From Bombyx mori (taxonomy: Eukaryota; Arthropoda; Insecta; Lepidoptera; Bombycidae), in assembly GCF_030269925.1 (NCBI RefSeq), contig NC_085124.1, forward strand, positions 10,974,001 through 11,038,000: a DNA stretch of 64,000 nt, in the 5' to 3' direction. The position numbers were made by a program, and so were the translations under genes. This document shows, in pieces, positions 1-10,672 of the stretch. The first letter of the stretch is position 1, and the number at the start of each line of letters is the position of its first letter. Below the pieces are notes generated by a model. The model did not search any database. It worked only from the letters and a program-made list of their open reading frames with translations, and was not told the DNA's origin.

Positions 1-526
1 TGTGAATTTATTTGTAAAACGCGATAATCGACCTAATCTTCATGTTGGCCTACGGTTATTCAACAAGTCTCGTAGAAACAGGTTTGAGACTCGACTACGA
101 TACGGAATGGTTTCTATTTTAGAATTGGATATTATCGGTCAGTGGTGTACTGAATAGTAATGTACTTACCAGCCATCCACGATTTAGTTTTTGATTTATA
201 TTACTATCTCAAACTACAAATATTTATTTGATATTTGATAATGTTTTGAATCGGTTAGTAATCAATACGTTTTCATATAATTTAAGGTTAAGTGCTATCA
301 CAGACGATAAACTTACGCGCTCGAAAAAATAACAATAGTTGTCGTCCATTTTAAAAATCATTGTTCGAATGATTTGAATACAATTTGGAAAACCTTTTAA
401 AATAGCGCCTTTTTAATGACACTTCCTATTAAATTGGGTAATGCTTAGTTGTTTTTTTCTGACTTACCTCTTTCAAGGACATTCTGGTATTTAACATATT
501 AATTTTTGACAAAATTGTAATTTCAG
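1..526. other. AT-rich flank upstream of first acetyltransferase coding exon
   Basis: No coding segment or known repeat is recognised here. The stretch ends in a good splice acceptor (pyrimidine-rich run, then TTTCAG, ending at 526). It is therefore probably the 3' part of an intron that follows an untranslated first exon. The promoter of the acetyltransferase gene was not located. Confidence 0.5.
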
Positions 527-605
527 TTATGTCCAAAGAAACGACTTTTACTGTCCTTCCTATTACTGCTAACGATGAGGAGGAAATAATGGACTTACTT
601 AAAAG
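527..605 (+). CDS. aaNAT-like exon 1 (first coding exon)
   Basis: The acceptor TTTCAG ends at 526 and the ATG is at 529-531, so two bases of 5' UTR lie in this exon and the rest must be upstream. The exon encodes 25 residues plus two bases of Arg26 (AG). The donor is GTAATG at 606. It is too short for a simple ORF search but joins exon 2 in phase. Confidence 0.8.
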
Positions 606-3600
606 GTAATGTATATCGAATATTCAATTATTAGCTAAAGATTTTACGCGCCAAAAATGACAGTTCGTGTGTGCTTGTATAACCTACTCTGAGCACTTAA
701 GTTGCAGGTACACTTTTGTTGTAAGAATCCGTTATCTACATATTATAATAAATTAAACACAACTTAAAAATAGACATTTTAAAATCAAACAAATCTTTAA
801 TATTAACATCAGAGTCATTCTGGATGTTTATTGAATTGTTGTTTAAGCAATGCGCTTTAGTAGACATGTTTGTAACTGAAGCTAATATAATATGTACTAA
901 TAATACAATGGACATGAACATAAACTACAGGGTTTGACCGAACCTGCAATCAGGACGCACACCATATATAATATACGTTTAGTGCATCCAAAGTTACGCC
1001 ATTTATTAAAATAATATAACAGTGTGGCCATATATGCCCACAATACAGGGCGTATTGTGGGCTTATATGGCCACAATACGCCCTGTATTGTGGGCTTACA
1101 TGCGCGCGGAGGAATTTCGAGTTCTTTGGACATATCGCCAGAAAGAAAGGTGACAATCTGCTGCTGGTAACAGGCAAGGTATGCGGGAGAAGGCCCAGAG
1201 GCAGAAATCCAATTCGCTGGTCGGACCAAATACGCTCCACTCTCAATACCTCAGTCCACGTTGCTATCCACACAGCCGAGGAGAGGCAGGAATGGCGCAA
1301 GATAATGCAGGAGAAAGTTATTAGAAGAGGCCACGACCCTCAGCACTGAGTGATTATCGACGCAAGGAGGAGGAGGAGGATGGCCACTATTAGTAGACAA
1401 AAATTAATAGTAATATAATAGGTGATACCGGGCACGATAGGTATCGTATTGGAAAGTCCTTTGCCAGGAAACATTCTTGAAACCAAAACAGAAACACAAA
1501 ATTTCAATTGGACAAACGGCGATAATGTACATAAAACACGCAGAAATATCCATTTCATAATAATAGAGAAAATTGAACGCGGGTAAAACCACAGGACACA
1601 GATTATTCTTTATTAACTTACTAGCCGACCCGACTGACGTTGTCCTGCAAAAATTCAAACAAGCCGATCCAGCCGTTTGGTTGTAATATAGTTATATAAC
1701 CTAGATACCGACTGCAGCGCTATCTGCCGGCCTGATTCGTGAATCTAAACCATCCAGGGTACCAACCAAACGCATCCAATAAAAATCATTCAAATCGGTT
1801 CAGCCGTTTAGGAGTTCAGTGACAAACACACGCACGGAAGAAATATACTTAAGTCTTGCCATAAATACTGTTACAATTAAAAATAAACAAAATATTACAT
1901 TTGAATTTGGAATCTGTCGTTTTTATATGATTGCTCATTGAGTTTTCTCATTTTGGCACCAATACATTGTACAATATTTTGCGATATTAAAATGGAGTGG
2001 GGTGATAAAGAGAACCGAATCGCTGTGATTGCATTACACAAAGTAGGTATGGAGCCAAATGCAATTTTTAAAACTCCATACGCTTGGTATTAGTAAAATG
2101 TTTGTGTACCGGGCTATTAATAGGTGCAATGAGACCTCCTCTGTATGTGACAGAAAAAGATACGGCCGTCCACGTAGTGTTCATACGAAAAAGGTGGTCA
2201 AAGCAGTAAGGGAAATAATTCGAAGAAATCCTGTCCGAAAGCAAAAGATTTTATCTCGGGAGATGAAGATAGCACCTAGAACCATGTCGCATATTTTAAA
2301 AGATGATTTAGGACTTGCAGCCTATAAGAGACGTACTGGTCATTTCTTAACTGATAATTTAAAAGAGAATAGGGTAGTAAAATCGTAACAACTATTGAAG
2401 CGGTACACAAAGGGAGATCATAGAAAAATTTTGTTTATGGATAAGAATTTTTAACAATTGAGCAACATTTTAAATGACCGTATTTATGCTCAAAGCTCTA
2501 AGGAAGCTTCCCAATTAGTCGACAGAGTGCAACGTGGGCACTATCCGACTTCAGTGATGGTTTGGTGGGGTATTAGCTATGAAGGAGTGACTGAGCCATA
2601 CTTTTGTGTCAGTTTTAGAGAGTACGGCTTGCTCTAAACGCCATGATAATCTGGAGTCCCTAAAACAATCCGTACGATTGGCAATGAAAAAATTTCCCAT
2701 GGAAAGAGTGCGTGCTTCTATTGATAACTGGCCTCAACGTTTAAAGGACTGTATTGCAGCCAATGGAGACCACTTCGAATAAGCTTTTTATACTTTAAAT
2801 TGTTTTATATTTATGCATGCATTCATCTTCCAATCCGGCTGGTCACCGTGGAAGATCAAGACCATAACCCTCTAAGGAAGATATCTCAAACTTCTTCAAT
2901 AATAAGAAAATGGAACACAAACCCAAGAAATATTTCACTCAACTAAAGAGAAGAAAGATCAGCTTTACATAGTAACTTACAACGTCAGAACTTAATAATG
3001 AAACAGCTGTTATACTTTAGAGGAGGCCTTCACCTTCACTTGAGGAGGGGTCCATGCAAACAAACTTCTATATATTTTTTAAAAACGTTGTCTAGATTTA
3101 TACTTTTGTAAGGAAACGGAAGGGAGAGAGAAGGGAAGCAAATTAAGTGAAACACGTGTAATAACATCAGGACTTTTTTTCTTCTTCTCTTTTCTTCTTT
3201 ATATATTTTTTTTATTTTTATATTATATTTAAAATATGTATGCAACCTACTATTTGTATGGAATAAAAGGCTTATTATTATTATTATTATATTTATTCAT
3301 TAAACTAACACACTGTAAAAGTAATAAATGTTATTTGCAATAGATTTTTTTTTTATTTTTAGTTGTAACAGTATTTATGGCCAGACTAAGTATATTATAT
3401 AAAGATTATCACATGTCAATGTTTTCCGTGACTGAAAATTAACAAGCAAACAAAAACAAAACATCGCTCTAACCGATTTTAGTATGTAGGTACACATTGT
3501 ATTCCTAAATATGCAGAGTTATTAAAATTCAAAATTGTTAAAGTCAACACCGTGACGTGTTTCAGTAAACAATCAACCAGTGCCGGATTATGACAACGCG

Positions 3601-6600
3601 GGGCCCGTTGCAAATTTTGAGGGGCCCTTAGTTTGCTTATTACTTATCGAGATTTAATTTAAGTAAATTTAGAAAGAACGTAATAGCAAATTCAGTATTT
3701 CTAAGTAAATTATTTATGTGGTTTATTTGGTCATTCTTGTACCTTTGGTGTTCCTTAGAAAAATTTAATACGATTAAATGTTAAAAAGCATCAATGATCT
3801 GCTGCACTTGACAATCGTTAATTTTAAATGAATGCATAACGCTAATGTTGTAAATTAAATCATAGTAAAATGTCAGTATTACAATGGCAATAAGTACGAT
3901 TCTACTCTAATCTCAACTGTTGCGTACCTGTGGTACGCCATCCTACCTATGGCTATTGCAAAGCATTAACCATTGCACAGGATGACCTGCTTTGACGGTA
4001 TAAACTTAACACTATCTATGATTCTACAGCACTAAAAAGCAGAGGCGGCTTACCCTATGGTGCTGGGTGCAGGCGCAGCGGAGTTAGGGGGCGCCGCCTC
4101 GGCACTTTCAATGAATCTGTTACCTACATTTGTACACCTATTCCAGTTTGACTGCGCGCTTACTAGAAGACGCTAGGGTAATTATTGCACTCAGACGTTA
4201 CATGGGCTAGAGACGCCTTTGTCAAAAAGGAGGTTAAAATGCTCACCACTAGCTTCGTTACCAACCAAAATATGGTTTTAACATAATCGATTAAAATAAT
4301 AAAGTTGAAAACAAACCTATTTTTGTAACTTCAAAGCCATAAGAATATAAATCTCATGACGGAAGTATCTTCATAATTTTTTTAAAGGCACATACAATAA
4401 CATTTTACAACTGGTCACACGTTCAAAATCAGTGACAACCGTACGAATTCATTATTTAGCCGTTGACAACTATACAAAATAAATTTGAAGTAGATTATCA
4501 TACAAAAATCCAACTATTTTACACTCCGCAAACACCGGTGACCCGATCGATATTAGTTTTTTTTTTATATTTTTATTGCTTAGGCTATAGGCTTAGGACG
4601 AGCTCACAGCCCACCTGGTGTTAAGTGGTTACTGGAACCCATAGACATCTACGACGTAAATGCGCCACCCACTCTAAGGTCTCAAGTATAGTTACAACGA
4701 CTGCCCTATCCTTCAGACCGAAACACATTACTGCTTCACGGCAGAAATAGGCAGGGTGGTGGTAACTACCCGCGCGGACTCACAAGAGGTCCTACCACCA
4801 GTAGTGTATAAGTTTAAGATATTTCATATTTGTCCCTTCATTATAAAACTTTATTAAGACATTCCTAACACCCACCGTACACAATCTATATATTAATACG
4901 TGAAGCGAAAACTTTGTATCCCTTTTTACGAAAATTGCGCGGACGGAGGAGTATGAAATTTCTCACACTTATAGAGAATATAGAGAAGAAGTGCACACTG
5001 CTAATATTTTTTTAAAATTATGCATAAAAGATACTTTAAATCAATAAAGAAAACATTAAACACACTACATACCATGTATTTGACGCACACACGCATGCAT
5101 ACTATTTATTGTCAAACTTTTATTCTTGACGTCTGTTGTCAAATTGAGAATAAATTAAATATTGTTTGTCTTTGTTAATATTTTTATAGTGTAGTCTTGG
5201 CGAAATTTGTGATTATAGAAGTATAAAATACAATCATACTACTCGTACTGTACAAACTTACAATTCCAATTAATTATAGTCGAATTTCGACTACTGCGGG
5301 ACCTCTAGTTAATTATAAATACAGTAATATTTACTGCAACAATAAACTGTGAACACAAATGAAACAATATACAAAGCTTGATTTTCGTTACAGAACATTC
5401 TTCATCGACGAACCCTTGAACGAGGCAGTAGGGTTATATGATTCCGGCTCATGTCTAGAGGTAGAGGAATATTGCAGGGATTCGCTACTGAAAGGATTGT
5501 CTTTCAAAGCCGTCGAGCCTAAGGGAAAAATCATTGGTACCATGATCAATGGAATATGTCCATTGGAGGATGTAAGGAGTTTTTATTTTATTTAGTAATA
5601 TTTTCCATATTTTAAGAAAGTCTCACCTACCTTTAAACAGGTTACTCTTTACTCAATTCGTCAGAAGTGATGGACGATTTATTTATCGAAGGCCTACGCT
5701 TATAATATTTACCCGGTTGGTTAGATTCCGCCATTTTAAATTTACGGTGATAATTGTTTAATAACGTAACAGCTTTCTCTTCACAAATCACGAAATCTCA
5801 ATATCTTTTTACAGGAAGATGAGGAGAACAGTCTCTTGAATCAAGCACTTCGATGTCCCAATCCTAAATTCCAGAGGATTCTACATATTCTAGCCAGAAG
5901 GGAGGAAGGCGCTAAACTTGCTGAGAAATTTCCAAGTGATAAAGTTTTTGTGGATATTAAGGTTGCAGCTACAGACCCGCATTGGAGGAGAAGAGGTGTA
6001 ATGAACGAGTTATTGAGAGAAACGGAGTAAGTATCGATAGCATAGATTATACACTTAATATGATCGATAGTATTCACGAAAGTCAATAATTCACCAACGC
6101 CAGAAAACCAAACCCAAATTACTGAAACAAAATTTCCTACTTTTACGATATCAATGTGTCCTCTATATCTCGATAATTGTGACAAATTTTTGTTTTCGCT
6201 TCCTGAAATCGGGTTTGTATACGATTTAATCCATATTTCGGGCAGACACGTAATTCTAAACCGATATATGCGTGATAATAGCCGTAATCCAAGTCTGTCA
6301 AGGAGTCAAAGTATCTTAAATGATAATAGTATTTGCGTATCTCAATGGTTTTTATTTTTTTTTTATGTTCGAGAGATTACTGGTGGCTCGGAGGCCTTTC
6401 CAGTTTTACCAGAACAGGTGGGTAAGCAAGGGCTCAGCCTGAAATGTGATTACGTCGTGGCCTAAAGGATTAAGTCGTCCGGTGCATTCGTGTTGAGCGA
6501 TGCACCGGTGTTCGAATCTCAGGCGGGTACCAATTTTTCTAATGAAATACGTACTCAACAAATGTTCACGATTGGCTTCCACAGTGAAGGAATAACATCG

Positions 6601-8064
6601 TATAATAAAAATAAAACCCGCAACATTATAATTTGCGTAATTACTGGTGGTAGGACATCTTGTGAGTCCGCGCGGTTAGGTACCACCACCCTGCCTATTT
6701 CTGCCGTGAAGCAGAAATGAGTTTCGGTTTGAAGGGCGGGGCAGCCGTTGTAACTATACTGAGACCTTAGAACTGATATCTCAAGGTGGGTGGCGGGCGC
6801 ATTTACTTCGTAGATGTCTATGGGCTCCAGTAACCGCTTAAACCCAGGTGGGCTGTGAGCTTGTCCACCCATCTAAGCAATAAAAAAAAAAATTATCAAA
6901 CACGTGTGGACAAAGATATTTCATTGGGGGCTGGACAAACAGTCGCCCGATAAATCGACCCTTGGGAACTTTTATGTCATTATGAAGTGTTACTCGCTAT
7001 AGTATTTCTCCTTCTATTATGTCCGGCCATAGTAGCGTTTCCTTACTGTATAACATAACATAAAATAACCTGTAATATAATATCTTTATAGGTAAAGTAT
7101 AATACGGTTAACGTGGTATGGACATGTGATGCAAGTAGAGAAAAGATGCATGTGACTAGGAGATGTGTGGAAATGATAGTGCAAGGTAGAGGGGGACGAG
7201 GTCGACCGAAGAAGACATGGATGGAGTGTGTGAATGACGACGATATGAGCGAGAGAGGAATAAGTGTTGGGCTGACGGCATATAGAAGAGAATGGAAGAG
7301 AAAAATTAGCCGACCAAGCACAAAAATTGTGCCGACGTCACCTAGTTGGGATAAGGTGAAGAAAAAGAAGAAGAAAGTCAAGTATAATACAATTTTCTCT
7401 TTTGTTGTTCAACCAATTTTCAGTTTCTATATTTAGGTAGTTATTATTGTTTTCAAGACAAGATTCTCGTTTCGGACCGTATACTTTAGGCTAGGCTAGC
7501 TTCCCAGTTTTATGAGCGTAGATGTTACATTTTATTATATGACGAGGTGTACCCGTCCGCTTCGCTGGGAATTTAAAATTAACATTTTTATTTCTCACCC
7601 CAACAAAGATCCTCATCATTAACGCCCCCGCAACTGGTGTAGGGAGTCCAACACTCATATAAAAATTAGCCTATCCATTAAGTACATGTATCTTCTACAT
7701 GGATACCAAGTTTTAAGTTAATCGGATGCATGGTTCAGTAGTTATAACGGAACATCCGTAGAAACCACTGTAGATTTATATATTAGTATAGAGTGTAGAT
7801 GTGCTTATATATTTTTTGTTTATTTTAAGGAATATCACAAAGCAACGCGGCATAAGAATACTCCGCATGGATACATCTAGCGCCTATTCCGCGATGTCAG
7901 CTGAGAGGCTCGGCTTCAATTGCATTTACAAAGCGGCGTACAAGGACATTAAGCTGAATGGTGAACCTCTGATCGTACCCAAAGAACCGCACGTAAACGA
8001 TGCAGTGTACATAAAACTACTTTCAGGAAGTGATCCTGGAACACTTGTTCATAATAAAACGTGA
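529..8064 (+). CDS. Arylalkylamine N-acetyltransferase-like protein (GNAT family), 4 exons
   Basis: Coding exons are 529-605, 5394-5571, 5815-6026 and 7830-8064, joined by GT-AG introns with matching phases (AG|A, phase 0, GA|G). The product is 233 residues, usual for insect aaNATs. Family members transfer acetyl from acetyl-CoA to arylalkylamines such as dopamine, octopamine or serotonin, in cuticle sclerotisation and amine inactivation in the cytosol. Seen in the sequence: the DEPLN motif (residues 31-35), whose Glu32 matches the catalytic Glu of Drosophila dopamine N-acetyltransferase; the acetyl-CoA loop RRRGVM (143-148); and a C-terminal DTSSAYSA..LGF block (170-185), whose Ser172 and Ser176 may be the catalytic serine pair. 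The loop departs from the usual (Q/R)xxGx(G/A) in having Met at its last position. Intron 1 (4.8 kb) is packed with mobile elements. Substrate and paralog identity cannot be told, and residue equivalence is inferred. Confidence 0.9.
1036..1095. repeat. Perfect 25-bp inverted repeat with 10-bp loop
   Basis: Arms 1036-1060 and 1071-1095 are exact reverse complements around the loop 1061-1070. The core motif is CACAATACAGGGCGTATTGTG. It sits in intron 1 of the acetyltransferase gene, directly upstream of a LINE end. Confidence 0.9.
1108..1390 (+). mobile_element. LINE 3' end (RTE-like), 5'-truncated
   Basis: An open plus-strand frame beginning FFGHIARKKG and continuing with GRRPRGRNPIRWSDQI and EERQEWRKIM ends at TGA 1348-1350. 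It matches the C-terminal tail after the reverse transcriptase of RTE-like LINEs seen several times in this window. A GGA/GAG-rich simple tail follows. Only the last ~80 codons remain. Confidence 0.7.
1620..1848 (-). repeat. Unidentified dispersed repeat, probably a retroelement tail
   Basis: The stretch contains blocks such as AAATCGGTTCAGCCGTTTAG, typical of insect non-autonomous repeats. It starts near CTAG at 1621 and ends just before the mariner at 1850. Family not identified. Confidence 0.35.
1992..2782 (+). pseudogene. Mariner-type transposase, frameshifted and deleted
   Basis: The frame opens at ATG 1992 with MEWGDKENRIAVIALHK, shifts frame near 2065, and continues as LGISKMFVYRAINRC through the DNA-binding region (RKRYGRPRSVH, LKDDLGLAAYKRRTG) to a stop at 2388. 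Beyond that, pieces resembling HYPTSVMVWWGISY and the C-terminal NLESLKQSV and NWPQRLKDCI blocks survive up to TAA 2780-2782. The region that should hold the second and third catalytic aspartates is deleted near 2616. It is dead. It belongs to the same family as the transposase at 31415-33073. Confidence 0.85.
2811..3300 (+). mobile_element. Probable rearranged LINE fragment nested in mariner copy 1
   Basis: This stretch is absent from the second mariner copy. Near 2960-2990 one frame reads LYIVTYNVRT, resembling the start of the endonuclease domain of RTE-like LINEs. The end carries a (TTA)n tail at 3278-3295. Endonuclease start plus simple tail suggests an internally deleted LINE. This is inference from two short motifs. 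Confidence 0.4.
3389..4554. other. Intron 1 filler; two old GC-rich repeat scraps
   Basis: AT-rich DNA with no supported exon. The stretches near 3585-3640 (GGGGCCC blocks) and 4035-4110 (GGGGGCGCCGCC) look like scraps of old dispersed repeats; a similar scrap occurs at 42075-42330. Confidence 0.45.
4555..4806 (-). mobile_element. Bm1 SINE, 5'-truncated
   Basis: Reverse-strand copy of the Bm1 body. It starts at the T-rich run and GAGCTCACAGCCCACCTGG and runs to CCTACCACCAGTA. The tRNA-like head is missing. Confidence 0.85.
4885..5308 (+). mobile_element. Helitron-like element, palindrome family, copy 1
   Basis: It begins TCTATATATTAATACGTG immediately after an A and ends CTAG immediately before a T, the Helitron pattern (5' TC, 3' CTRR, insertion between A and T, no target duplication). 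A palindrome TAGTCGAATTTCGACTA lies just before the 3' end. No coding capacity. Sibling copies lie at 49084-49532 and 50813-51239. The 3' end is 85 bp from the exon 2 boundary of the acetyltransferase gene. Confidence 0.8.
5394..5571 (+). CDS. aaNAT-like exon 2
   Basis: The acceptor is TTACAG ending at 5393 and the donor is GTAAGG at 5572. The exon completes Arg26 and encodes 59 residues with DEPLN, the CLEVEEYC helix and the KGKIIGTMING strand typical of the aaNAT N-terminal half. Confidence 0.88.
5815..6026 (+). CDS. aaNAT-like exon 3
   Basis: The acceptor is TTTACAG ending at 5814 and the donor is GTAAGT at 6027. The exon encodes EDEENSLLNQ through VDIKVAATDPHWRRRGVM, the acetyl-CoA-binding strand and loop, and ends with two bases of Glu156. 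Confidence 0.88.
6452..6891 (+). mobile_element. Bm1 SINE, near full length (~440 bp)
   Basis: The tRNA-like head shows an A-box-like GTGGCCTAAAGGATTAAG and a B-box-like GGTGTTCGAATCTC. It is followed by the body (ACTGGTGGTAGGACATCTTG onward) and the 3' CCCATCTAAGCAATAAAAAA tail. It lies in intron 3 of the acetyltransferase gene, sense orientation. Confidence 0.9.
7095..7440 (+). mobile_element. LINE 3' end (RTE-like), 5'-truncated
   Basis: The open frame 7113-7436 encodes GRGGRGRPKKTWMECVNDDD and a PSWDK tail, the same C-terminal block as in the LINE at 27873-28260. It ends in an AAG-rich tail near 7360. Short relic in intron 3. Confidence 0.75.
7541..7795 (-). mobile_element. Helitron-like non-autonomous element, reverse copy
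   Basis: Reverse complement of the element at 35855-36125. It shares the GTACCCGTCCGCTTCG end, the CATTAACGCCCCCGCAACT block and the TAGATTTATATATTAGTATA start. It lies close upstream of exon 4 of the acetyltransferase gene. Confidence 0.7.
7830..8064 (+). CDS. aaNAT-like exon 4 (last) with stop codon
   Basis: The acceptor is TTTTAAG ending at 7829. The exon completes Glu156, then encodes 77 residues from NITKQRGIRILRMD through the conserved RLGFNCIYKAAYKD block to VHNKT and TGA 8062-8064. Confidence 0.88.
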
Positions 8065-8239
8065 ATTCCACATTACTACAGCTGTAATCATCAGAATGAT
8101 TATAAAATATATTTAACTTTGTTTCAGTCAATGACTTAAAAATGCGCTCCTATTTTTCGATATGTTTAATTATTGTTGTTTATGTTAATTATTTTTAAAA
8201 GAATTGTTGTTAATATGTTACCTTTTCCAGTGTCTGCGA

Positions 8240-8245
8240 AATAAA
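8240..8245 (+). terminator. Poly(A) signal AATAAA of the aaNAT-like gene
   Basis: The hexamer AATAAA lies 176 bases after the stop codon, on the gene's strand, the first good candidate in the 3' UTR. Confidence 0.65.
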
Positions 8246-8413
8246 TATTTAACACGGTTAAAATTTTCAGAATATTTCATTTCTATCATTCATTCTTTTC
8301 ATAAGTCATGATCCATTAAACCGTTTGCCGAGAAACAATTAACTATATTATTATTATTATAAACAACTCTATTTTACTTTATTATTATTATTAACTTTAT
8401 TAAAAACAAATAA

Positions 8414-8656
8414 ATTACTGGTGGTAGGATCGCTTGTGAGTCCGCGCGGGTAGGTAAACCTGCCTATTTCTACCATGAAGCAGTAATGCGTTTCCGTTTG
8501 AAGGGTGGGGCAACCGTTGTAACTTTACTTGAGACCTTAGAACTTATATCTCAAGGTGGTTGGCACATTTACGTCGCAGACGTCTATGGGCACCAGTAAC
8601 CACTTAACGCCAAGGCTGTGAGCTCATCCACCCATCTACGCAATAAAAATAAAAAA
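8414..8656 (+). mobile_element. Bm1 SINE, 5'-truncated
   Basis: It runs from ACTGGTGGTAGGATCGCTTG to CCACCCATCTACGCAATAAA. The head is missing and there are several small deletions. Confidence 0.85.
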
Positions 8657-8764
8657 ATTTAAAAATGACTCATCCTAATAATACCTATTATAGTCGAGGT
8701 TTCGAAACAAAATATCGAAATTAAAGACAAACGAGCCTCTTCAGTGTGCTGTCAAATAGAAGTA

Positions 8765-9110
8765 ACTGATGCAGAAGGTGAACCATGGCCAAGACTTCGG
8801 AGCAGTACTCCACACGTGGCCAAACCCATGCACATACATCGATAAGTCTTTACCCGGACCTGAAACAGACTATATTGATAACAATTTATTGCGTATCCAC
8901 AATATTACATTATGTTATAGAGATAACTACATTTTTTCCCAATATATTCGATTTAGGGCTAACGTGTTAGGTATTAGTGATGATCTGTGCAGGGAGGCTG
9001 GTAGGAACTGGATGAGAGAAGCCGAGGATCGTGCTCAGTGGCGAACAATTGGAGAGGCCTATGTCCAGCAGTGGACTGCTATAGGCTGGTGATGATAATG
9101 ATGACGATGT
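8765..9110 (+). mobile_element. LINE 3' end (RTE-like)
   Basis: A frame ends in AGRNWMREAEDRAQWRTIGE, AYVQQWTAIGW and two stops near 9090, followed by a TGATGATAATGATGACGATG simple tail. This is the usual C-terminus of an RTE-like LINE. The 5' part (8769-8960) is less certain. Confidence 0.65.
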
Positions 9111-9448
9111 GTTAGGAATGCTTAGGCAATAACGTTACCATAACTTACCTTTAATTTTCTAGAATATTCGTTTCGGAACTCACCTGAATTAATATCAGCA
9201 TTTTGCGGGTGTTTGCTCGGACACTTTCACTTAAATAGCTTGATAACAAGCTGTATTTTGAACATGATTTTATGTAAATCTATTTCTACATTTTTGCAGA
9301 TTATCTTTGGTACTTATGAATCAGAATCGAAGCATTTAACGTTATTCTTAGCAGCTTCGAGAAGTTCATTTAACTTGAACATATGCGCGAGTGTTAATAA
9401 TCAATGACAAAGCAATAATTCTGTCACTTTGTCCAGGCATATTGGCCA
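9111..9448. other. AT-rich intergenic DNA
   Basis: Nothing recognised. The open frame at 9213-9407 has no recognisable motif. Confidence 0.5.
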
Positions 9449-9610
9449 GTGCACTTAATACCAGTTTTTTAACGCTCTCTATGGTTTAAAAGTTAACTCA
9501 AATTTATATGGAGTTGGAACGTTTGCCGCTAGAGGCGCTGTTCTAACTGCATACAAATTTGAATTAACTTTTGCGGTATCGAGAACATTAGAAAGCTCGC
9601 ACTAAGCACA
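9449..9610. mobile_element. Foldback MITE, copy 1
   Basis: The imperfect inverted arms read AGTTTTTTAACGCTCTC...AAAAGTTAA at the left and TTAACTTTTGCGGTATCGAG...CTCGCACTAAGCAC at the right. A better preserved copy lies at 30842-31014. No coding capacity. Confidence 0.75.
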
Positions 9611-10159
9611 CAGGTCATGTTTAGTTTAAGAGAATACACTTTATTGCACACCAACACAATTTACATTAAAAAAAAAAAAAAAAAATTGCTATATAAGCAT
9701 ATTCTTTACTTTTTAAACTATGTTTAAATTATTTAACCGACCGTGCGTGTGACCGCTGTCACGTGGACTGGAATCGCCAAAAAAAACTGAGATCTAGTAA
9801 GTTCTAATAATAATATCTAGTATCAAGAAATTCCATCTTTAGGTATATATGTACTATAAAACATTTAATCAACTGATAAAAAGGTTAGTTTTATATAGAA
9901 TGTTTATTCCAAGTATTCCATAATTTTCTGCAAAAGTTCACTTAGTAACTTCAAGTCATTATTTATTGAACATTCATAAGAATAGTCCTCTGTCGCGTCT
10001 GCAATTCCATATTCTGGAACGAACGTTTCCGAAATATTTCTGTAAAGAAAAAAATACGGTACATATAGTACAGTAGTAATGGTAGTAATGGTAGATGGTA
10101 CCATTCCTATCATTACTATGGTATGGAGAAATAGAAATATAAACAAAAGCACAAAGATC
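9611..10159. other. Intergenic DNA
   Basis: An A-run of 17 near 9669-9685 could be a remnant retroposon tail. The minus-strand frame at 9904-10152 has no recognisable domain. Nothing else seen. Confidence 0.45.
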
Positions 10160-10672
10160 AGGCTCGTTAGAACACTAATATTCTCTATATTTCTATACGC
10201 TGCTGACTTGCTGAGACGTGGACCGTGCGAGACGTGGAAAGGAAGAAAATAGACGCTCTGGAAATGTGGTGCTGGAGATGAATGCTTGGAGTTTCGTGGA
10301 CCGACTTTCGTACAAATGTCTCGATACTTCAGGAACTCGGCATCAAGCAGCGTCTATTTGGTATAGTACAGTCTCGAATGGTGAATTTCTTCGGACACGT
10401 TTCGCGACGAGATGGCCGGTCCATAGAACGCCTCGTTGTACAGGGAAGCGTTGATGATACAAGACCGCGCGGGAGGCCATCAAATGCGGTGGACCGACCA
10501 AATTAAAACTACAGTGGGAGGTCCCCTAAATGAGTGCAGTAGAATTGCCTCGAGCAGGGAGAGATGGCGCGACATCGTGAGACGCATCAAGTCTGCCCCC
10601 TCCAACACTACATGACGATCACGACCACTCTGTCAAGAGTGACACGACTGAGAAAAAAGAAGAAGAAGAACC
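10160..10672 (+). mobile_element. LINE 3' end (RTE-like), ~0.5 kb
   Basis: Frames broken by small indels give IDALEMWCW, RRMLGVSWTDFRTNVSIL, GHVSRRDGRSIERL and PRGRPS, then RERWRDIVRRIKSAPSNT. The segment ends in a GAAGAAGAAGAA tail. It contains the post-reverse-transcriptase C-terminal region. Related tails occur at 33625-33735 and 16065-16432. Confidence 0.8.

Larger units (their letters stand above)
1850..3388 (+). mobile_element. Tc1/mariner element copy 1 (DD37D type), decayed
   Basis: Terminal inverted repeats of ~25 bp are visible: the left one begins AGTCTTGCCATAAATACTG at 1852, and the right one reads CAGTATTTATGGCCAGACT ending at 3387. TA bases flank the left end. Between them are a broken transposase and a nested insertion at about 2811-3300. 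An internally deleted sibling lies at 24310-24671. Confidence 0.85.

Noticed and set aside
950..1300. Long minus-strand frames at 897-1300
   Set aside because: They read the hairpin and the antisense of the LINE end; the plus-strand LINE frame explains the sequence.
6555..6872. Open frames inside Bm1 copies (also 25201-25383, 55216-55422, 12470-12691)
   Set aside because: They are chance translations of the SINE sequence, which has no protein.
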